Origin: Ailurus styani
Lineage: Eukaryota > Chordata > Mammalia > Carnivora > Ailuridae
Reading direction: 5' to 3'
Length of the DNA stretch: 64,000 nt
NCBI GenBank assembly: GCA_002007465.1
Contig: LNAC01000036.1
Span: forward strand, 3,136,895 to 3,200,894
Shown here: piece after piece, positions 33,886 to 46,560 of the stretch
Layout of the letters: each line of letters starts with the position of its first letter
Numbering within the stretch: position 1 is the first letter of the stretch
The notes under the pieces: generated by a model
Database searches by the model: none
What the model saw: the letters and a program-made list of their open reading frames with translations, nothing else
What the model was told of the DNA's origin: nothing
Translations under genes and position numbers: made by a program

Positions 33886-36516
33886 ACAGATGCACCTGCC
33901 AGGCAGGTGTTACCGCCCCACCTGGGTGTGTGTGCGGGGCACTAACGTTCCAGAAGGAGCAGGAGCTCCTCGTGATGCATAACTGGGCAGAGTCAGACTT
34001 GCAGCTGGGAGGTGTAGAGAGCAGTGAACCACTCCCTGTTCTCACAGGAAGGACGCTGCGGAGGACCCCACACTGGATCCCATCCAACCTGCAGGGGAGG
34101 GATGGGGCTACTGGAACTCCAGAACTGCTTCCCAGAGCTGTTCTTGAGGGCATCCTCAAGAACATTCCCTAAGGGCTAAGCCCTTCTGTCCTTGGGACCC
34201 TGCCAGGCAGGGGGTCTGGTGTGTGCGGGGTGCCTGCCTCAGGGAAGCGGGGAGCACAGTGGTTACACGCATAGCTTTGGGGCTCAGCCAGCCTTGACTC
34301 TAAATCCCAGTTCTACCTCTTTCTCAGTGCCCAGCTTTGAGAAAGACGCCTCAGTCCCGGGACAGAGAAGCCCTGTGCCTCCCTCTCAGGGTAGGAGGAA
34401 GGGTAAATGAAAGGAAATGATCTGTTCCTTCTCTTCAAGAAATATGCAGCCTGCACCCACTGTGGGTCAGGCTTGGGGGCAAGATAAAGGAAAGAAATGA
34501 ACAGAAGTGCTCTCACGGAGCTTACCTTCTAGCTGGGAGACTGATCGAAATTGCACCGCGACGAAGGGCAAGGGCCGAGGCCGGTTAGAGGGCCAGCAGG
34601 TGGGGAAGGGCAGGTAGAGTGGGGAGCCATGACAGCGGGCAGGACAGTCTCCTGGGGGAGAACATTCTAGGTCCCCCGGGGGCTGGGGGTGGCCAGTGGT
34701 TCAGAAGTCTTGAAGGCTGAGTGGCTGAGGGATACAGCAGGTGAGAAAGTCATCGGGAGGAGTCAGGGAGGCTGGCCCTCCCCTAGGACGGCTCCACAGG
34801 AAGTTGCCCCTCGGCAGCTGTGGAGGTCAGGGCCTGTGTGGACACAGGACGTGGCCGCCGTGAGACCACTTCCGAGTGCTGCAGTGGGAGTGTGTCCTTT
34901 CTCCTTTCCTGCCATCACTTGGCCTCTTCCTCAGGTCCTTGGGCCCTGAGGCCTCCCCCACTGTGACCTCTGACCTCCACCCCCCTCCGGGGCCAAGCAC
35001 CCCCCAGCTGCCCGCCACTGCCTCCTGCTTGGGGCGGGTTGTGCGTCTGCTCCCACCAGTCTCGGGGGCTTCACAAAGGCGCCTTTCACCAGAGGGCACT
35101 GTGGGGGGATGGGGCGGGGATGTGGTGCCCTCCCGCCCGTGGGCATAAAGACCCCCTTTCTATTCTGCTGCGCCAGCCTCTTGACTGGCGGGTGGAGGGG
35201 CCAGTGCGGGGAGATTCCTGTCCTTCCCTTTTCAAGGATGGATGGACTGGGGCCTGGCAGACAATGGTGGTGATTTACAGTCTGCCGGGCCCCAGGGCCG
35301 CCTGCTGGGGTGGCACTGATCAGCCAGCAGAGCCCCCAGAGCAAGGAGCCATGCACTGCCTTGTCTGGGGGTGCCTGTGTGGAGCCCCGCAGAGGGAGCC
35401 CTGACCCACCAGCTGTCAAGTGAAAGGTCTGGGCTTGTGATTTCCGAACCCCCACCCCAGCCCCGTTATTCTGGAGTTCCACCTCAACTGGCCTCCTCTT
35501 GGTCAGTGAAGGATTCCTCCTGGCTAGCGTTTCCCTCGCTCTGCCACCCTTAACCCACGTCGGGTCTCTCAGACCGACGGCGGCTTTGACGTTCTGTGCT
35601 GGGGAGACACTGCCTTCAGAGGGAGCTGAGCTGCGAAAGCCGAGGGGGTGGGGAGGGCTCCCAGTCAGGAAGTGACTTGGAAGTGAGTTCGGCAGGCACA
35701 TGGCTTTCCAGATGGAGGGGCCAAGTGCAGAGGCCCAGAGGAAGGACGAGCCTGCGGCTGAGATGTGCCTGGAGTGGGTGGAGGCATTGGCGGGGGGCGG
35801 TGTGGGTGTGGGTACAGGGCCAGCGAGTCTGGCACCAGAGAAGGGACTTCATCAGGAAGGCAATGGGTCTTCCTGGGGTCTGGGACTGAGGGGGAAGAGA
35901 GAAGCCCGGAGGGGGTCTGGGAGCAGGGGGAGGCGGGAGAGGAGCCAGCGGGGCTGGTGAGGAGGTGGCCAGGCACTGCCCGACAGAGAAATGAGAAGGA
36001 GAGGGGGGCAAGAAAGCTAAGGAAAAGGCAAAGAAAGGGAAAGTGAGATCTGGCATAAGAAGACAGGCGAGGAGACGCTGGGCGAGGACAGAGGGAGGAC
36101 ACACGCAGGCCAGAAAGCAGGAAGCGGGAGGGAGGGAGAGGGAGCAAGAAGGAGCTAGGCCATAGCCACTCGAAGGAGCCAGAAGCCAGAGGACTTCCTC
36201 CAGTCCTTCCTGGCCTAGGGCTTCCACTGCCCGTGCCCCCCACACCCGGGACCCCCAGCTCAGGCCTTGCTGGCCAGGGAGGGAGGCTGGGGCAAGCACT
36301 CCCCAGTCTGTTCTCCGGCTCACAGAGGAGGAAACGGGGTTGATCTGGTTGGACATAAGCAACAATTCCTTGATTACACAACAGAGCAGGCCCGCAAGGG
36401 AAGTGGCCCCACATTGGACCCCTGGCATTCCTGAGGCAGGGGACTGGTCGCCACGACCCCTCAAAAGTCATGGACTGAACCATGATCCTCTGGGTTGACA
36501 GGACTCAATCATGGAG
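33886..36516. other. Intergenic spacer between the inverted arms
   Basis: GC- and purine-rich. MIR-like at 34,255-34,345, L2-like at 34,440-34,530 and antisense L2 at 35,680-35,950 (CTTTCCAGATGGAGGGGCC, CAGAGGCCCAGAGGAAGGA). Minus-strand frames of 256-282 codons overlap each other in different frames and look like a by-product of base composition. Confidence 0.5.
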
Positions 36517-36678
36517 GGAGATGGTTTTCAGATCGTCTGCCTTGGTTTCTTTCCATGAGGCAGAGATGTACTTAGGAGCCTGGGTTCACTGATGGGGTGG
36601 GGGCAGGGGCTCTGGAGCCCATGCTGGGCTGGTGGCGTGACTGCATTTGCAGCCAGGTAGGCCTTGGGACCTTCTCTC
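36517..36678 (+). repeat. Inverted repeat arm 2 (probable source)
   Basis: Lies in apparently unique DNA whose flanks continue without any repeat boundary, so it is the likely original from which 33,662-33,823 was copied. Confidence 0.9.
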
Positions 36679-36913
36679 CACCCCAAACCTTCATTCCAGG
36701 AAAAGGGAGAGGGGCGGAGGGCAGGACTCCACTGAGTGTTTCCAGGGAAAAACTGATCCTTCCATAGAATAGGCAGCCAGTGCCGTCTACCCCCACTTCA
36801 CCCTCCACCCCCAACTCACTCCCCTCCCATTCCTTCCTCCCTCCCTTTCTGGCAAAAGGTGCTCAGCAGCTGGAAAAACCATGCTCTGCTCCCAGCTCCC
36901 ACCCCGGCAGGGC

Positions 36914-36914
<1 letters not shown>

Positions 36915-36955
<41 letters not shown>

Positions 36956-36975
36956 TGCGTGCGTGTGCACATGTG
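36915..36975. repeat. (GT)n tract, 61 bp alternating purine-pyrimidine
   Basis: GT repeat followed by GCGCGTGCGTGCGTGTGCAC. The alternation is unbroken for 61 bp, the pattern most prone to Z-DNA. It lies 237 bp from inverted arm 2. Confidence 0.92.
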
Positions 36976-37224
36976 GTGCAGTCCAAGTGCTGGTGGGAAA
37001 TGGAAGCGCCCGGCCATCACCAGGCATAGCCATGGGTGTGGGAGAGACAGGGTGCATCAGTGGGGGAAGGAGGCAAGCCTGAGCTCACCACCCAGAGCGT
37101 CAGTCTTATCATCTGAGACATGGGCATGACACCTGTCCTGCTTCCCTAATAGGGCTGATGGGAGGATCACAGAAGCCAAGGTGGGAAGGGCAGGAACGTG
37201 TCCCTGAGCTCCCTGGATATTAGC

Positions 37225-37355
37225 TGTCCTCAGACCAACCCTTGAGGCAGGTGCTGTTCCTGTCCTCATTTGCCAGTGAGGATCCTGAGGCTGGTGATTG
37301 TGCCCAAGATTGCAAGGCACACCTGGGGCAGAGCTGGGAATCCAGCTTCCTGCCT
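37225..37355 (-). repeat. MIR fossil
   Basis: Antisense MIR phrases: TCATTTGCCAGTGAGGATCC, GATTGCAAGGCACACCTGG and GAGCTGGGAATCCAGCTTCC. A sense MIR-like piece follows at 37,915-38,010. Confidence 0.65.
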
Positions 37356-38007
37356 GGTGGTCTATGTGGTGGTCTGTTTTTCTATCTTCCTTCCTCCAAG
37401 CATGAACTGAACCGGTTCCTGAAGGAGCTGTCACCACAGGCACACTCCCCTTCCTCTCTGTCTTCTACCTGATCTAAACCCTACCACAGTTTCCCTGCAT
37501 CCCCAAATAGGTTGCTCAGTGAGCTAGGAATGCTGAGTGAGGCTTCTGGACGCCCCTCCAGCCCCTACCCCTTTTCTGGGCATGGACCCCCTCCTCCCAT
37601 AGGTTGCTCAAGGGACCCAGCCCTTCCCCAGACCCCCTCTCTGCACCCTGACCCCCTCATCCCAGTGTAAACACCATTGTCACGTGGCTGGATGACCTAG
37701 GTCCTAGAGATCAGCCCCTGGGTCGGTCAGGCTGGAGACCTGACCATCACCACCAGGGGGCAGGAAGCAGCAAGAACCCTGCCCACTCCCCAGTACCCCC
37801 TATTTCCTGACCAGTTCACCTCTGCTCTTCTCCAGAAACCTGTGAATCCTTATTGCCTCCTCCCTCCATACTGATATGCCTCCCAAATTGTGGGCTTGGG
37901 GTGCCCTAAGAATAAGTAAGGAATCCTGGTTCTGCCATTTACTTGTGACCATCATGAGCAGGTGGTACTTCCTCTCGGAACCCCATTTTCTCTATTCATA
38001 AAGCAGG

Positions 38008-38185
38008 TACTTATCCATTCACTCACATCTACCCATTCATCCATCTACTCACCCACATCCCTATCTACCCAGTGACCCAGCCATCTAACTACCCAGCCAG
38101 CTACTCAACCATCCACCATCCATCCATCCACCAGTTCACCAACCCACCCTCCCGTCTACCTAACAACCCAACTACCCAACCATCC
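38008..38185. repeat. Degenerate (CATC/CCAN)n tract
   Basis: About 180 bp of imperfect four-base periodicity (CATCCATCCATCCACC, CTACCCAGCCATC, CAACCATCCACC), a decayed tetranucleotide microsatellite. Confidence 0.75.
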
Positions 38186-41100
38186 ACTGATATGAACCAA
38201 GTGCCCGGTCCTGGTACAGGTTGTGGGGTGTTAAATGGGCGCATGAAGTATAGATTTGTTATCATTTGGTCCCCATTTCCAGAATTAACCTTATTTCTGA
38301 ACGTTAGAGACCTTTATTTCAAATAAGTACAATGAGCATAGAAAGGCAGAGCTGAGACCAGTACATATAACTCACTTCGCGTCATGCAGCCTGTCAACAG
38401 TGGCCACCATCCAAACCCATATAACCGACTAGCACCACACTGAGGGTATCAGAGGACTATGGGGACACTGCTGCCACCCCTGACACAGGCCATCATGAGC
38501 CAGCATGGCCACCACAACCCAGGCAAGCCAGCTTCACAAGCTTGTACCACTACAGCAGGTCTGTCTCTGTGGAGGCAAGGTTGGAGAAATGGATGATGTA
38601 AAAAAAAAACCACTCCTTTTAGAAAGGCTATTTTGAAGCTTCTAATATTTACGCTCTTGCACAAACCATCTTCTGTCATGTAAATCCCAAAGTTGTTTTT
38701 AGGGTGGGGAGTGGACCTGAGAGGCCCCTTGGCTGGACTGGGCAAGTCTGGGGAGGCTTCCAGGAGGAGGTGGCATTTGGGATCCTACTTGCCAGTCTAG
38801 AGATGACCTGTGTAGGGATGATGCCTGGGTCAGAGAGAGGAGTGGAAGGTAGACTGGGCTGGGGACAAGTCCAGAACATTGTCTACACAGAGGCCTATGG
38901 CCTTCCCAGAGAGCCTGCTTGACATATAGCCAGGCTGAGTAACACACCAAGGGGAGGGAGGTGGGACACAGCCAGAAGGAGATGGGGACCTGGGGCGCTG
39001 AGAAGGCACTGGTGCTCAGGCTGTGGACTCAGTCCTAAGCTGCTGCCCTCCCTGGGCTCAGCTTCATCTGTCGGCTGCTAAGTGCTCTCTGGTGCCCAGT
39101 TCTGAGCTCCACAGTGCCACAAAGGCCATACTCTGGGCAGCTCACCCATGGTGGGGGCACTGGATACTCCCAGAGGCAGGCGCTGTTCGTGGCCACCCAG
39201 ATCCCAAGGCTGGTGCCCCTTCCCTCGGCTGCCACTCTGTTGGCTGCTCTCTGTCCACCCCTGTCCAGAGGCTGCCCGTGACTAACGGGCACTGCATTCC
39301 CCGGAGATCCCCCGGAGGTTATGAGCAATGACAGACATGGGCATAGAGCAGCCCAGTCCCCCTGCCTCTGGAGTCCACATGTTCTTTGGTGCCATTCGTG
39401 CTCTGGAGTTCCCGGGGGATATGGTTGAGGCAAGATTTCTCCTGAAACCACATCTAGCTCTGTTTCCCTCACTTTCCTATGGATTGAGACTCTCAGTAAA
39501 CTACTTGCACAAGAATTCCACCCCTCGCCCCCAGACTCTGCTTCTAGGCAGCTCGACCTAAGATACCCACAAAATTGATCCGGTGGTCTCTCTTTTAGAA
39601 TGGTATCAGGGGTGGGTGGGTTACGTGGCCCCATCTTGGGGGCAAAGGAGAGCCTTCCGGAGGAGGCGACCTTTGAATTGGGGCCTTGAAGGCTGAGTAA
39701 GAACTGTTGAATGAAACAGCTAACTGGGGCGGAATGCTCCATTTAATAAATCTTGCATGATATAATTGCTCAGGGTGAGGGAGGCTGTAAGAGGCCAGAG
39801 GAGCAATACCAGCAAAGGCCCTGGGGCAGAAAAGGGCAGGGCACATTCAAAGGAGAACGACCTGTGGCTGGAGGGGAGGAGTATGGAAGGGAGGGAGGAG
39901 ATGAGACTAGAAGGGAAGTTGGGCCAGAGCAGAGGGTTGCTGTCTCCAGACTCTAAGCTCATGTTGCTCAGCACCACACAGTGGTCACGGTAGATGAACT
40001 GTCATATTCTCTCTTGCTGAGTGCAAATAGAGTCTCAGAATCCTCACCCTGCACCTGGTAGGCCCCATCAGTCTACTGAATCAGCACCTGAGATGACACC
40101 AATTTACTGTCCTTGCCCCAGGGCAAGCCCAGGCTGGGTCTAGGATATAGCACATGGGCCAAGTCCAGAGGCCCAAAAAGGATGGATCCAAGTACAGTAC
40201 GGGCCTCCCCAGGGAAGCAGCCATTGTGGCCCATAAATAGGTTAGGCGGTCAGGAAACGGGACATCCTGACAATACAATGAGGCCTGGGGCGCAGGGGTT
40301 TCCTCTAGGCTGAGGGCTGGATGGAGGCTGCGTCTTGGCCCAGGAGCCTCACTGAAGCAAGACTCCTTGACGACTGGCCCCAGATACCTGGCTCTTCCCA
40401 CAGTCCTTGGGGAGACTCACGGCCCAGCCAGGGCAGCTCAGGACAAGGAGGACAAGCCAGGACAGGCAGCGGAACCCTGAGGGGACAGCGATTATGGGCT
40501 TGGCTCCCAGCGGAGCCTGGGAGCGGGCGGTGGGGGCTGCTGGGCAGCCAGGCCAGGGGCCAGGGGATGGGGTACCGCCCCACAGAATCAGTGGGTGCTT
40601 GTGCCAGGCCCTCTGACCCCAGGAGCCTGCATACCTTTAAAATCTGGGTCGGTGGGCCTGTCCCTGCCCGGGGCTCCCCAAGGGCATAGCACATACCAGG
40701 CTGATCCTACCTGGACCCCAACAATGGAAAATCATGCAGTTCCTCACTAAAGAACCAGATAGCCTGGAAAACCACATCCTAGAGAATTTTAAGAAAATCA
40801 AGTAATAAAACACGATGTCTTAAAGGATCCCAGTTTTGTTCAAATGCACACAAACATAAAACTCTGTGTGAATGCATGTGTGCCCAGACACATGCACAGA
40901 AGAGGCGGCAGGGGGCCGACAGAATGTCGGAGTGGAGGTTTTCAGGGGATTTTTGTTTTCTTCTGTGTTCTTTTCTGTATATTCCAGTTTTTCTACAATG
41001 AACTGTGTCATCATCAAAAACCAAACCAAACAAACCCAAACACCCAAATCCTGCAATGCCTCTTTTAAGTACAGTGTTTACAAAGACTGTTTAAAGAAAT

Positions 41101-41430
41101 TGGGGAATGTTGATAATCTAATGCCGAGGAGAAAACAGGATACAACACTGCGTACATTGTATGTAAAGCACCAGCTAGTGGGGGAAGGAAGGGGGCAGGA
41201 AGGAAGCTCGTGGGGGCATCCAGGCCAATGGCTTTGGCAGGGGCTCTGTGGCAGACCCATCCATCTACAGCATATGAGAATCCCCACATCCTCGCGGACA
41301 CCAAGTATCACTAGTCTTGAGCATTTTCGGCAATCCAGTGCTCGGAAGATAGTCTCATTGTATTTTGATCCAGTCGGTGGAAGATAAGAGAGTTATAATT
41401 TGCATGCCCCTGACCGCTGAGCCTCTTTGT
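38186..41430. other. Intergenic, no gene recognised
   Basis: Antisense L2 phrases at about 38,750-38,880 and 39,640-39,900 (GAGGAGCAATACCAGCAAAG, GGCCCTGGGGCAGAAAAGGG). A LINE-like remnant at 40,960-41,060 (TTCCAGTTTTTCTACAATGA) sits beside AC-rich tail sequence. Confidence 0.45.
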
Positions 41431-41448
41431 CCCCAAAACCATTTTATT

Positions 41449-41664
41449 TATTTATTTATTTTTTTTTTTTAAAGATTTTATTTATTCATTTGACACAGAG
41501 AGAGAGATTACAAGTAGGCAGAGAGGCAGGCAGAGAGAGAGGAGAGAGGAGGAAGCAGGCTCCCTGCTGAGCAGAGAGCCCGATGCGGGCCTCGATCCCA
41601 GGACCCTGGGATCATGACCTGAGCCGAAGGCAGCGGCTTTAACCCACTGAGCCACCCAGGCGCC
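41449..41664 (-). mobile_element. CAN SINE (antisense, young type)
   Basis: Near-consensus musteloid-type copy. The 18-bp duplication CCCCAAAACCATTTTATT is at 41,431-41,448 and 41,665-41,682. Confidence 0.95.
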
Positions 41665-41682
41665 CCCCAAAACCATTTTATT

Positions 41683-42780
41683 ATGAAAATTTCAGCATAT
41701 GGGAAAGTAGAAAGAATTGTCCAAGGAGCACCCATTTACTCACCGCGTAGCTTGTGTAATTAACATTTTACCAGACTTGCTTTAGCACACATTGATCTAT
41801 CCATTCATCAATTCTTATTTTTTTGACACATTTCAGAGGAAGTTACAGAAATCAGTACACTTCATCTCTAAACACTGGAACATGCATATCATTTACTGGA
41901 GTTCAATATTTGCTTATGTTTTTTTTCCCCTTTATGTAAAATTTACACATGGTGATGCAAAAATCTTTTTTTTTTTTAAGATTTTATTTATTTGAGAGAG
42001 AGAGCACACAGAAGAAGAACAGATGGAGAAGGACAAGCAAATTCCATGCTGAGCACACAGCCCAACGTAGGGCTCGATCCCAGGACCCTGAGTTTAAGAC
42101 CTGAGCCGAAATCAAGAGGCAGATGCTTAACCAACTGAGCCACCAGGCACCCTGGTAAGGCAAAAATCTTAAGTGTATCATTTGATTCATTGTGACAGTG
42201 CATACATTTGTTAACCCAGATCTCTATCATGATACAGAACATGACCCCCAGAAGATTCCTTCTCTTCCCTACCTAGTCAGTCTCTGCCCCATTCTCCAAA
42301 GGCAATCACGGTTCTTATACTTTCCTCACAGATTAGTTTGGTCTGTTCTGGAACTTCTTATAAATGGGGTCAGATGGTTTGAACTTGTTTGTGTCTGGCT
42401 TTTTTCATTCCATATTATTTCTGTGAGACTGATCTACGTCATGGCAATAGTTAATTGTGATGTTGAGTAGTGTGGAATAAATCTAACATCCATTGCTTTA
42501 TCTTTAGTGTATTGAATATCCATTGTATGGTAACCATTGTGTGGGTACACAAATATACATTCTCTTGTTGATGAAAACCTGGGCTGCTTAAGTTTTTATT
42601 TATGAATAAAGCTGCTGCGAACATTCATAGGCAAGTCTTTTTTGTGAACCCATGCTTTCATTTCTCTTGGATGAATGCCAAGGAATGCAGCTGAGCCGGT
42701 CTCTTTCTATGTTTGCTAAACTTGAATTTTCTTTTTGCCTATTTTTTGGTCTTTTTCTTATTGATTTGTAGGCCAAAAAA
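41683..42780 (-). repeat. Old L1 3' region, interrupted
   Basis: Reverse-strand L1 3' phrases run through the interval: TTATGAAAATTTCAGCATAT, ATTTTACCAGACTTGCTTTA, then after a SINE TAAGTGTATCATTTGATTCA, GTTCTGGAACTTCTTATAAA, ATAAAGCTGCTGCGAACATT and TTTCATTTCTCTTGGATGAA. Confidence 0.75.
41966..42155 (-). mobile_element. CAN SINE nested in old L1
   Basis: Antisense element splitting the L1; GATGCAAAAATCTT and AAGGCAAAAATCTT on its two sides are the imperfect target-site duplication. Confidence 0.9.
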
Positions 42781-42949
42781 AGCCAGGACAGGCATTAGGG
42801 GTGAACCCTAGGGATGCAGAAAATATGAAGACATAGTCCTTATCCTCAGGTTGCTCACAGTTTAGCAGCATAGACAGACATAGACATAATTGGGATGTGA
42901 TAGGTGGCTGCTATGCATTCATTTATTCGTTCATGTATTTAAACTGTAA

Positions 42950-43690
42950 GTTAGTCATGTCACTCCTCTGCTCCAACCCTCTCTTGGCTCCATGTCACCC
43001 AAGGTAAAAGCCAAGAAGGCCCTACACGATTTCACGATTGAGTCCCCTAAGCCTCTGACCTCACCTCCTACCAAGCTGCCCCATTCAGTGTGCTCCCGCT
43101 GCTCTGGCCCCTTGGTCTTTCATAAACCCACCAAGCCTGGTCCCTGCCTCAGAGTCTTTGTCCTTGAGATTCTCTCTTCCTGGAACATTCTTCCCCAGAT
43201 TCCCACATGATTTATATCCTGTATTCATTTCCTAGGGCTGCTATAACAAGTTGCCACAAACTTGGTGGCCCAACAGCAGAAACTCCTTCTCTAACATTTC
43301 TGCAAAAACCCTCTTCCCACATAAGGTTACATCCCTAAGTTCTGGGGCCTAGGACGTGGACATATATTCTGGGGCCACCATTCAATCTATTATACTTCCC
43401 AGTCCCCCTTTGGGCCTTTGCTCAAATGCTACGTTCTCAGAAAGACTTTCTCTGGCCACATTCCAGCTCTCTCTATCCTCTTTCCCTGCTTGATTTTTCT
43501 TTCTAGTACTTACTCTCAGACATACCACGTGCGGTTTCCTGATTCATTGATTTTTATTGTCTGTTCCCCTATTAGATTGTAAGCTCCAGAAAGATCGATT
43601 TTTGTCTATATTTTCCTTTGCTCTATTCCTAATGCACAAAAACACAGAAGATGCTCGGTGAATAACTGTTGTAAAAACAAGCGAATGAAT
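42950..43690 (+). repeat. L2 3' end with an inserted repeat
   Basis: Sense L2 phrases: CACTCCTCTGCTCCAACCCT, CAAGAAGGCCCTACACGATT, CCTCTGACCTCACCTCCTAC, and after an unrelated segment (43,215-43,400, beginning CATTTCCTAGGGCTGCTATA) CCCCCTTTGGGCCTTTGCTC, GTAAGCTCCAGAAAG and GATGCTCGGTGAATAACTG. Confidence 0.7.
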
Positions 43691-45670
43691 GATCAGACTG
43701 AGCGCCATGCTCTGCTTTAAATAGAAGGATAGAAACAGGAGCACAGGAGGAGGGAAAAGGGCATTCTGTTTGCAGCCTGGTCCAGGCCAGCCTTACTTAC
43801 AAAAAGTATATATTTGAGCTGGGTGGGGTGGGAATGGGGAAGTGTGGGGATCCCCAGAGGCAGGAAGGGCAGGACCAAGACCCAGAGCTTCAGTGGGAAA
43901 GGATGAGGAGCCTGGTGTGGAGAAGGAAGGAAAGAGCAGGGAAAGCATGGTGCACATGAGGCGGGAGCCTCTCTAGTCTCTGTCTCCCACCTTTGCTGCC
44001 CTGTTCCCATGATGAGGAAATAGCTCCTGTCTGTCTCTCCCTGGGAGACCCACACTGACGGTCTGCCCCCAAAATGTGTGGGCAAGGGAAGGCCCACAGT
44101 TATTCTCAATGACCACATTTAACAAGGTGCCTTGGTGCACTGGTTAGCACTCCATCGGCTGTCAGCAACAGAAGCCCATCTCAAGCTGGCTTAAGCTAAA
44201 AAGGGTACTTAATTTGCCCTGGTATCTGAATGGTCTGAGGTGGACCTCACTTTAGGCTTGACTGCATCCAGGGCTCAAGGAGTCACCAGTCATCAGTCTC
44301 TACTTTTCTGCTGGGTTTTCCCTGAGTGGCAACAACCACTAACACGCAGATGCCTCCTGATGACAGGAGAGTGGCTGGCAGCTCCACACCCACAAGCCTG
44401 GGAAGAAAAGACCACCCCCTCCCTTTCCCAGGAGCAGGGGCTGAAGTCTAGAGAAGACCTTTGAGGGGGCTGCTTGGATTATCTGATTACCTCTGAACCA
44501 ATCACAGTGGCCAGCAGCGCGATGGTATCTGCTGATTGGTTGGCCAGAGTCACGTGACCAACCTGTATCTGAGGGGTGGGGCCAACTTCGCCCCAACCCC
44601 AGAGACTAGGATGAGACCTTGGCTGGGATTCCTCCAAGCAAAATCCAGAAGCTGGTATGAGGAGAAGGCAGAATGAGTTCTGGAAAGCCACAGGCTTGTA
44701 GCTACAGCGAGATGAGCTGCTGGGGTGCAGATTTCCCTGCACCAGTTGCAACTCTTCCTTTCTCTTACTCACACAAGAAGACACAACAGGGAGACCCAAT
44801 TATCGGGTGTAGCAAAGGCTGTCGGCCCCCAGGCCTTTACTGGTCTAGGCATGCTGGTCCAACTTCCCCCTGCCAGCTCCTGCATTTCTTTACCTGAGAA
44901 CTCCCTCTGGTACTGTCAGAGACTAGCACCGCAAGGCAGCTCCCAACCAGTTGTTGATGGGTGTCGATCCGTGGAACCCCAGCTCCCCACCCCTCAGGCG
45001 GGATGGCAGATGTGTGTGTGCCACCCCACTCCCCAGAGTCCTCCAGGGGGATAAGCTCTGGTTTCCCACGTTGGTAACTAGCTTGATAACATGCCTTTTA
45101 TTCGGTCTTCCTTTCCCTAATCACGTTCTTGCTCTGGTCCTCATGTTCCTGGATCACCAGCAATACACTGCAGTACTTTCCCTGGAATCCCTGTCCCAGG
45201 CTCACTTCCCAGGGGGAACCCAAAGCGAGACACCAGGGCCCCCTTGCAGCTGCTCTCATTGGTTTTCAAAAGCAAATCGCTGGCCCATTCCTGTTGAGGC
45301 ACCACATGACTATGTGTGACGTGGAGCCCCCAGAGAGTTGCAAGCTTGAGGGGTGACTGTTTGAGAAAAGTCTTTTGGGCTGCCTCTGCAGAGGGTGGGG
45401 TGGAGGAGAAGCTACTTGGGAGGGGCGTCTCATCAGGGCCTGAGACAAAACCCAGTGGGGGATGGTCAGTGGCTGCTGTGGTCCTGAAGGAAGGGAAAAA
45501 GACCTCGCTTTCCACACGAAGGACCAGGGCCACCAGCAGGGAACACTGGTAGCTGGAAGTATGTGATTGCATGCGGGGATGGTGCCGGTGCGGGACAAAT
45601 AGGCTCTCTCACACACTGTTGGCGGCGGTGTGACCTGAGGCAATCTCTGTGAGAAGCTGGTGACTTTAAA
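43691..45670. other. Intergenic with a repeat of unnamed family
   Basis: 44,150-44,590 (CATCTCAAGCTGGCTTAAGC ... CTGAACCAATCACAGTGGCC) belongs to the same family as 55,890-56,250 and probably 52,735-52,930. No coding gene seen. Confidence 0.45.
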
Positions 45671-45674
45671 TATG

Positions 45675-46560
45675 CACACACATCCCCTGATCCAGAAATT
45701 TCACGTCTAGGGATTTATCCCCGAGTTGGGCGTGTTTGTACATGTATATTAATAAGAGCATATTCCCCAAATATATGACAGTCTTTTACTTCCCAAAGAG
45801 ATCAAAGACAAAAACAAAAGCAATGGCACATCTAGGAGGCTGTCATCAAAACCCAGAAAATGACATGTGTTGGAGAGGTTGTGGAGAAATCGGAATCCTG
45901 TGCATTGTTGGTGGGAGTGTAAATTGGTGCTGCTGACGTGAGAACAGGGTGTGGTTCCTCAAAAAGTTATCGATGGAATTACCATATGACCCAGCAATTC
46001 CACTTCTGGGCAGATGCCCAAAATAATTGAAAGCAGGTCTCAAAGAGTTATTTGCACACCCATGTTCATAGCAGCATTAATCTTAATAGCTAAAACGTGG
46101 AAGCAACCCAAGTGTCCACTGCCAGATGAATGGATCAGCAAGATGTAGTATATCAATACAATGGAATGTTATTCAGCTTTTCAAAAGAAGGGGATTTGGA
46201 CAATATGCTACAATATGGTTGAAATTTGAGAACATAAGTGAACTAAGCCAGTCACGAAAAGATGATGACTATAGGATTACACTTCTATGAGGTACATAGA
46301 ATATCAAATCCATAGAGACAGAAGGGACAATGGTGGTGGCCAGGGGGTAGGGGCGAGGGGATGGGGGGTACTGGGTAATGGGCATAGAGTTTCAGTTTCG
46401 CAAGAGGAACAGAGTTCTGGAGATGGATGGCAGTGATGGTTGCACAACATGTGAATGTCCTTACTATGACCACACTGCACACTTGAAACAGTTACGGTGG
46501 TAAATTTTATGCTATGTGTATTTTACCACAATTTAAAATCATAAAAAAATCAAAAACAAA
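45675..46560 (+). repeat. L1 3' region (older subfamily)
   Basis: Sense L1 phrases in order: ATCCAGAAATTTCACGTCTA, AGAGGTTGTGGAGAAATCGG, TTGGTGGGAGTGTAAATTGG, CATATGACCCAGCAATTCCA, CCAAGTGTCCACTGCCAGAT, TACAATGGAATGTTATTCAG, ending near CACACTGCACACTTGAAACA and an A-rich tail. Confidence 0.88.

Noticed and set aside
34931..35701. Minus-strand open frame of 256 codons
   Set aside because: GC-rich, proline-rich, no family resemblance, no promoter or splice context.
35616..36483. Minus-strand open frames of 282 and 272 codons
   Set aside because: They overlap almost completely in two different frames, are Pro/Ser/Leu-rich without domains, and the + strand here is strongly purine-biased, which removes stop codons by chance. 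They also run through an antisense L2 fragment.
36780..37082. Frame rich in alternating Cys-Val or Thr-His
   Set aside because: It is a translation of the GT microsatellite.
37990..38185. Possible CRISPR-like or spaced repeat array
   Set aside because: Four-base periodicity without conserved repeats and spacers; it is a decayed tetranucleotide microsatellite in a mammalian genome.
39035..39742. Minus-strand open frame of 235 codons
   Set aside because: Extends into an antisense L2 remnant and lacks any domain; consistent with a chance frame.
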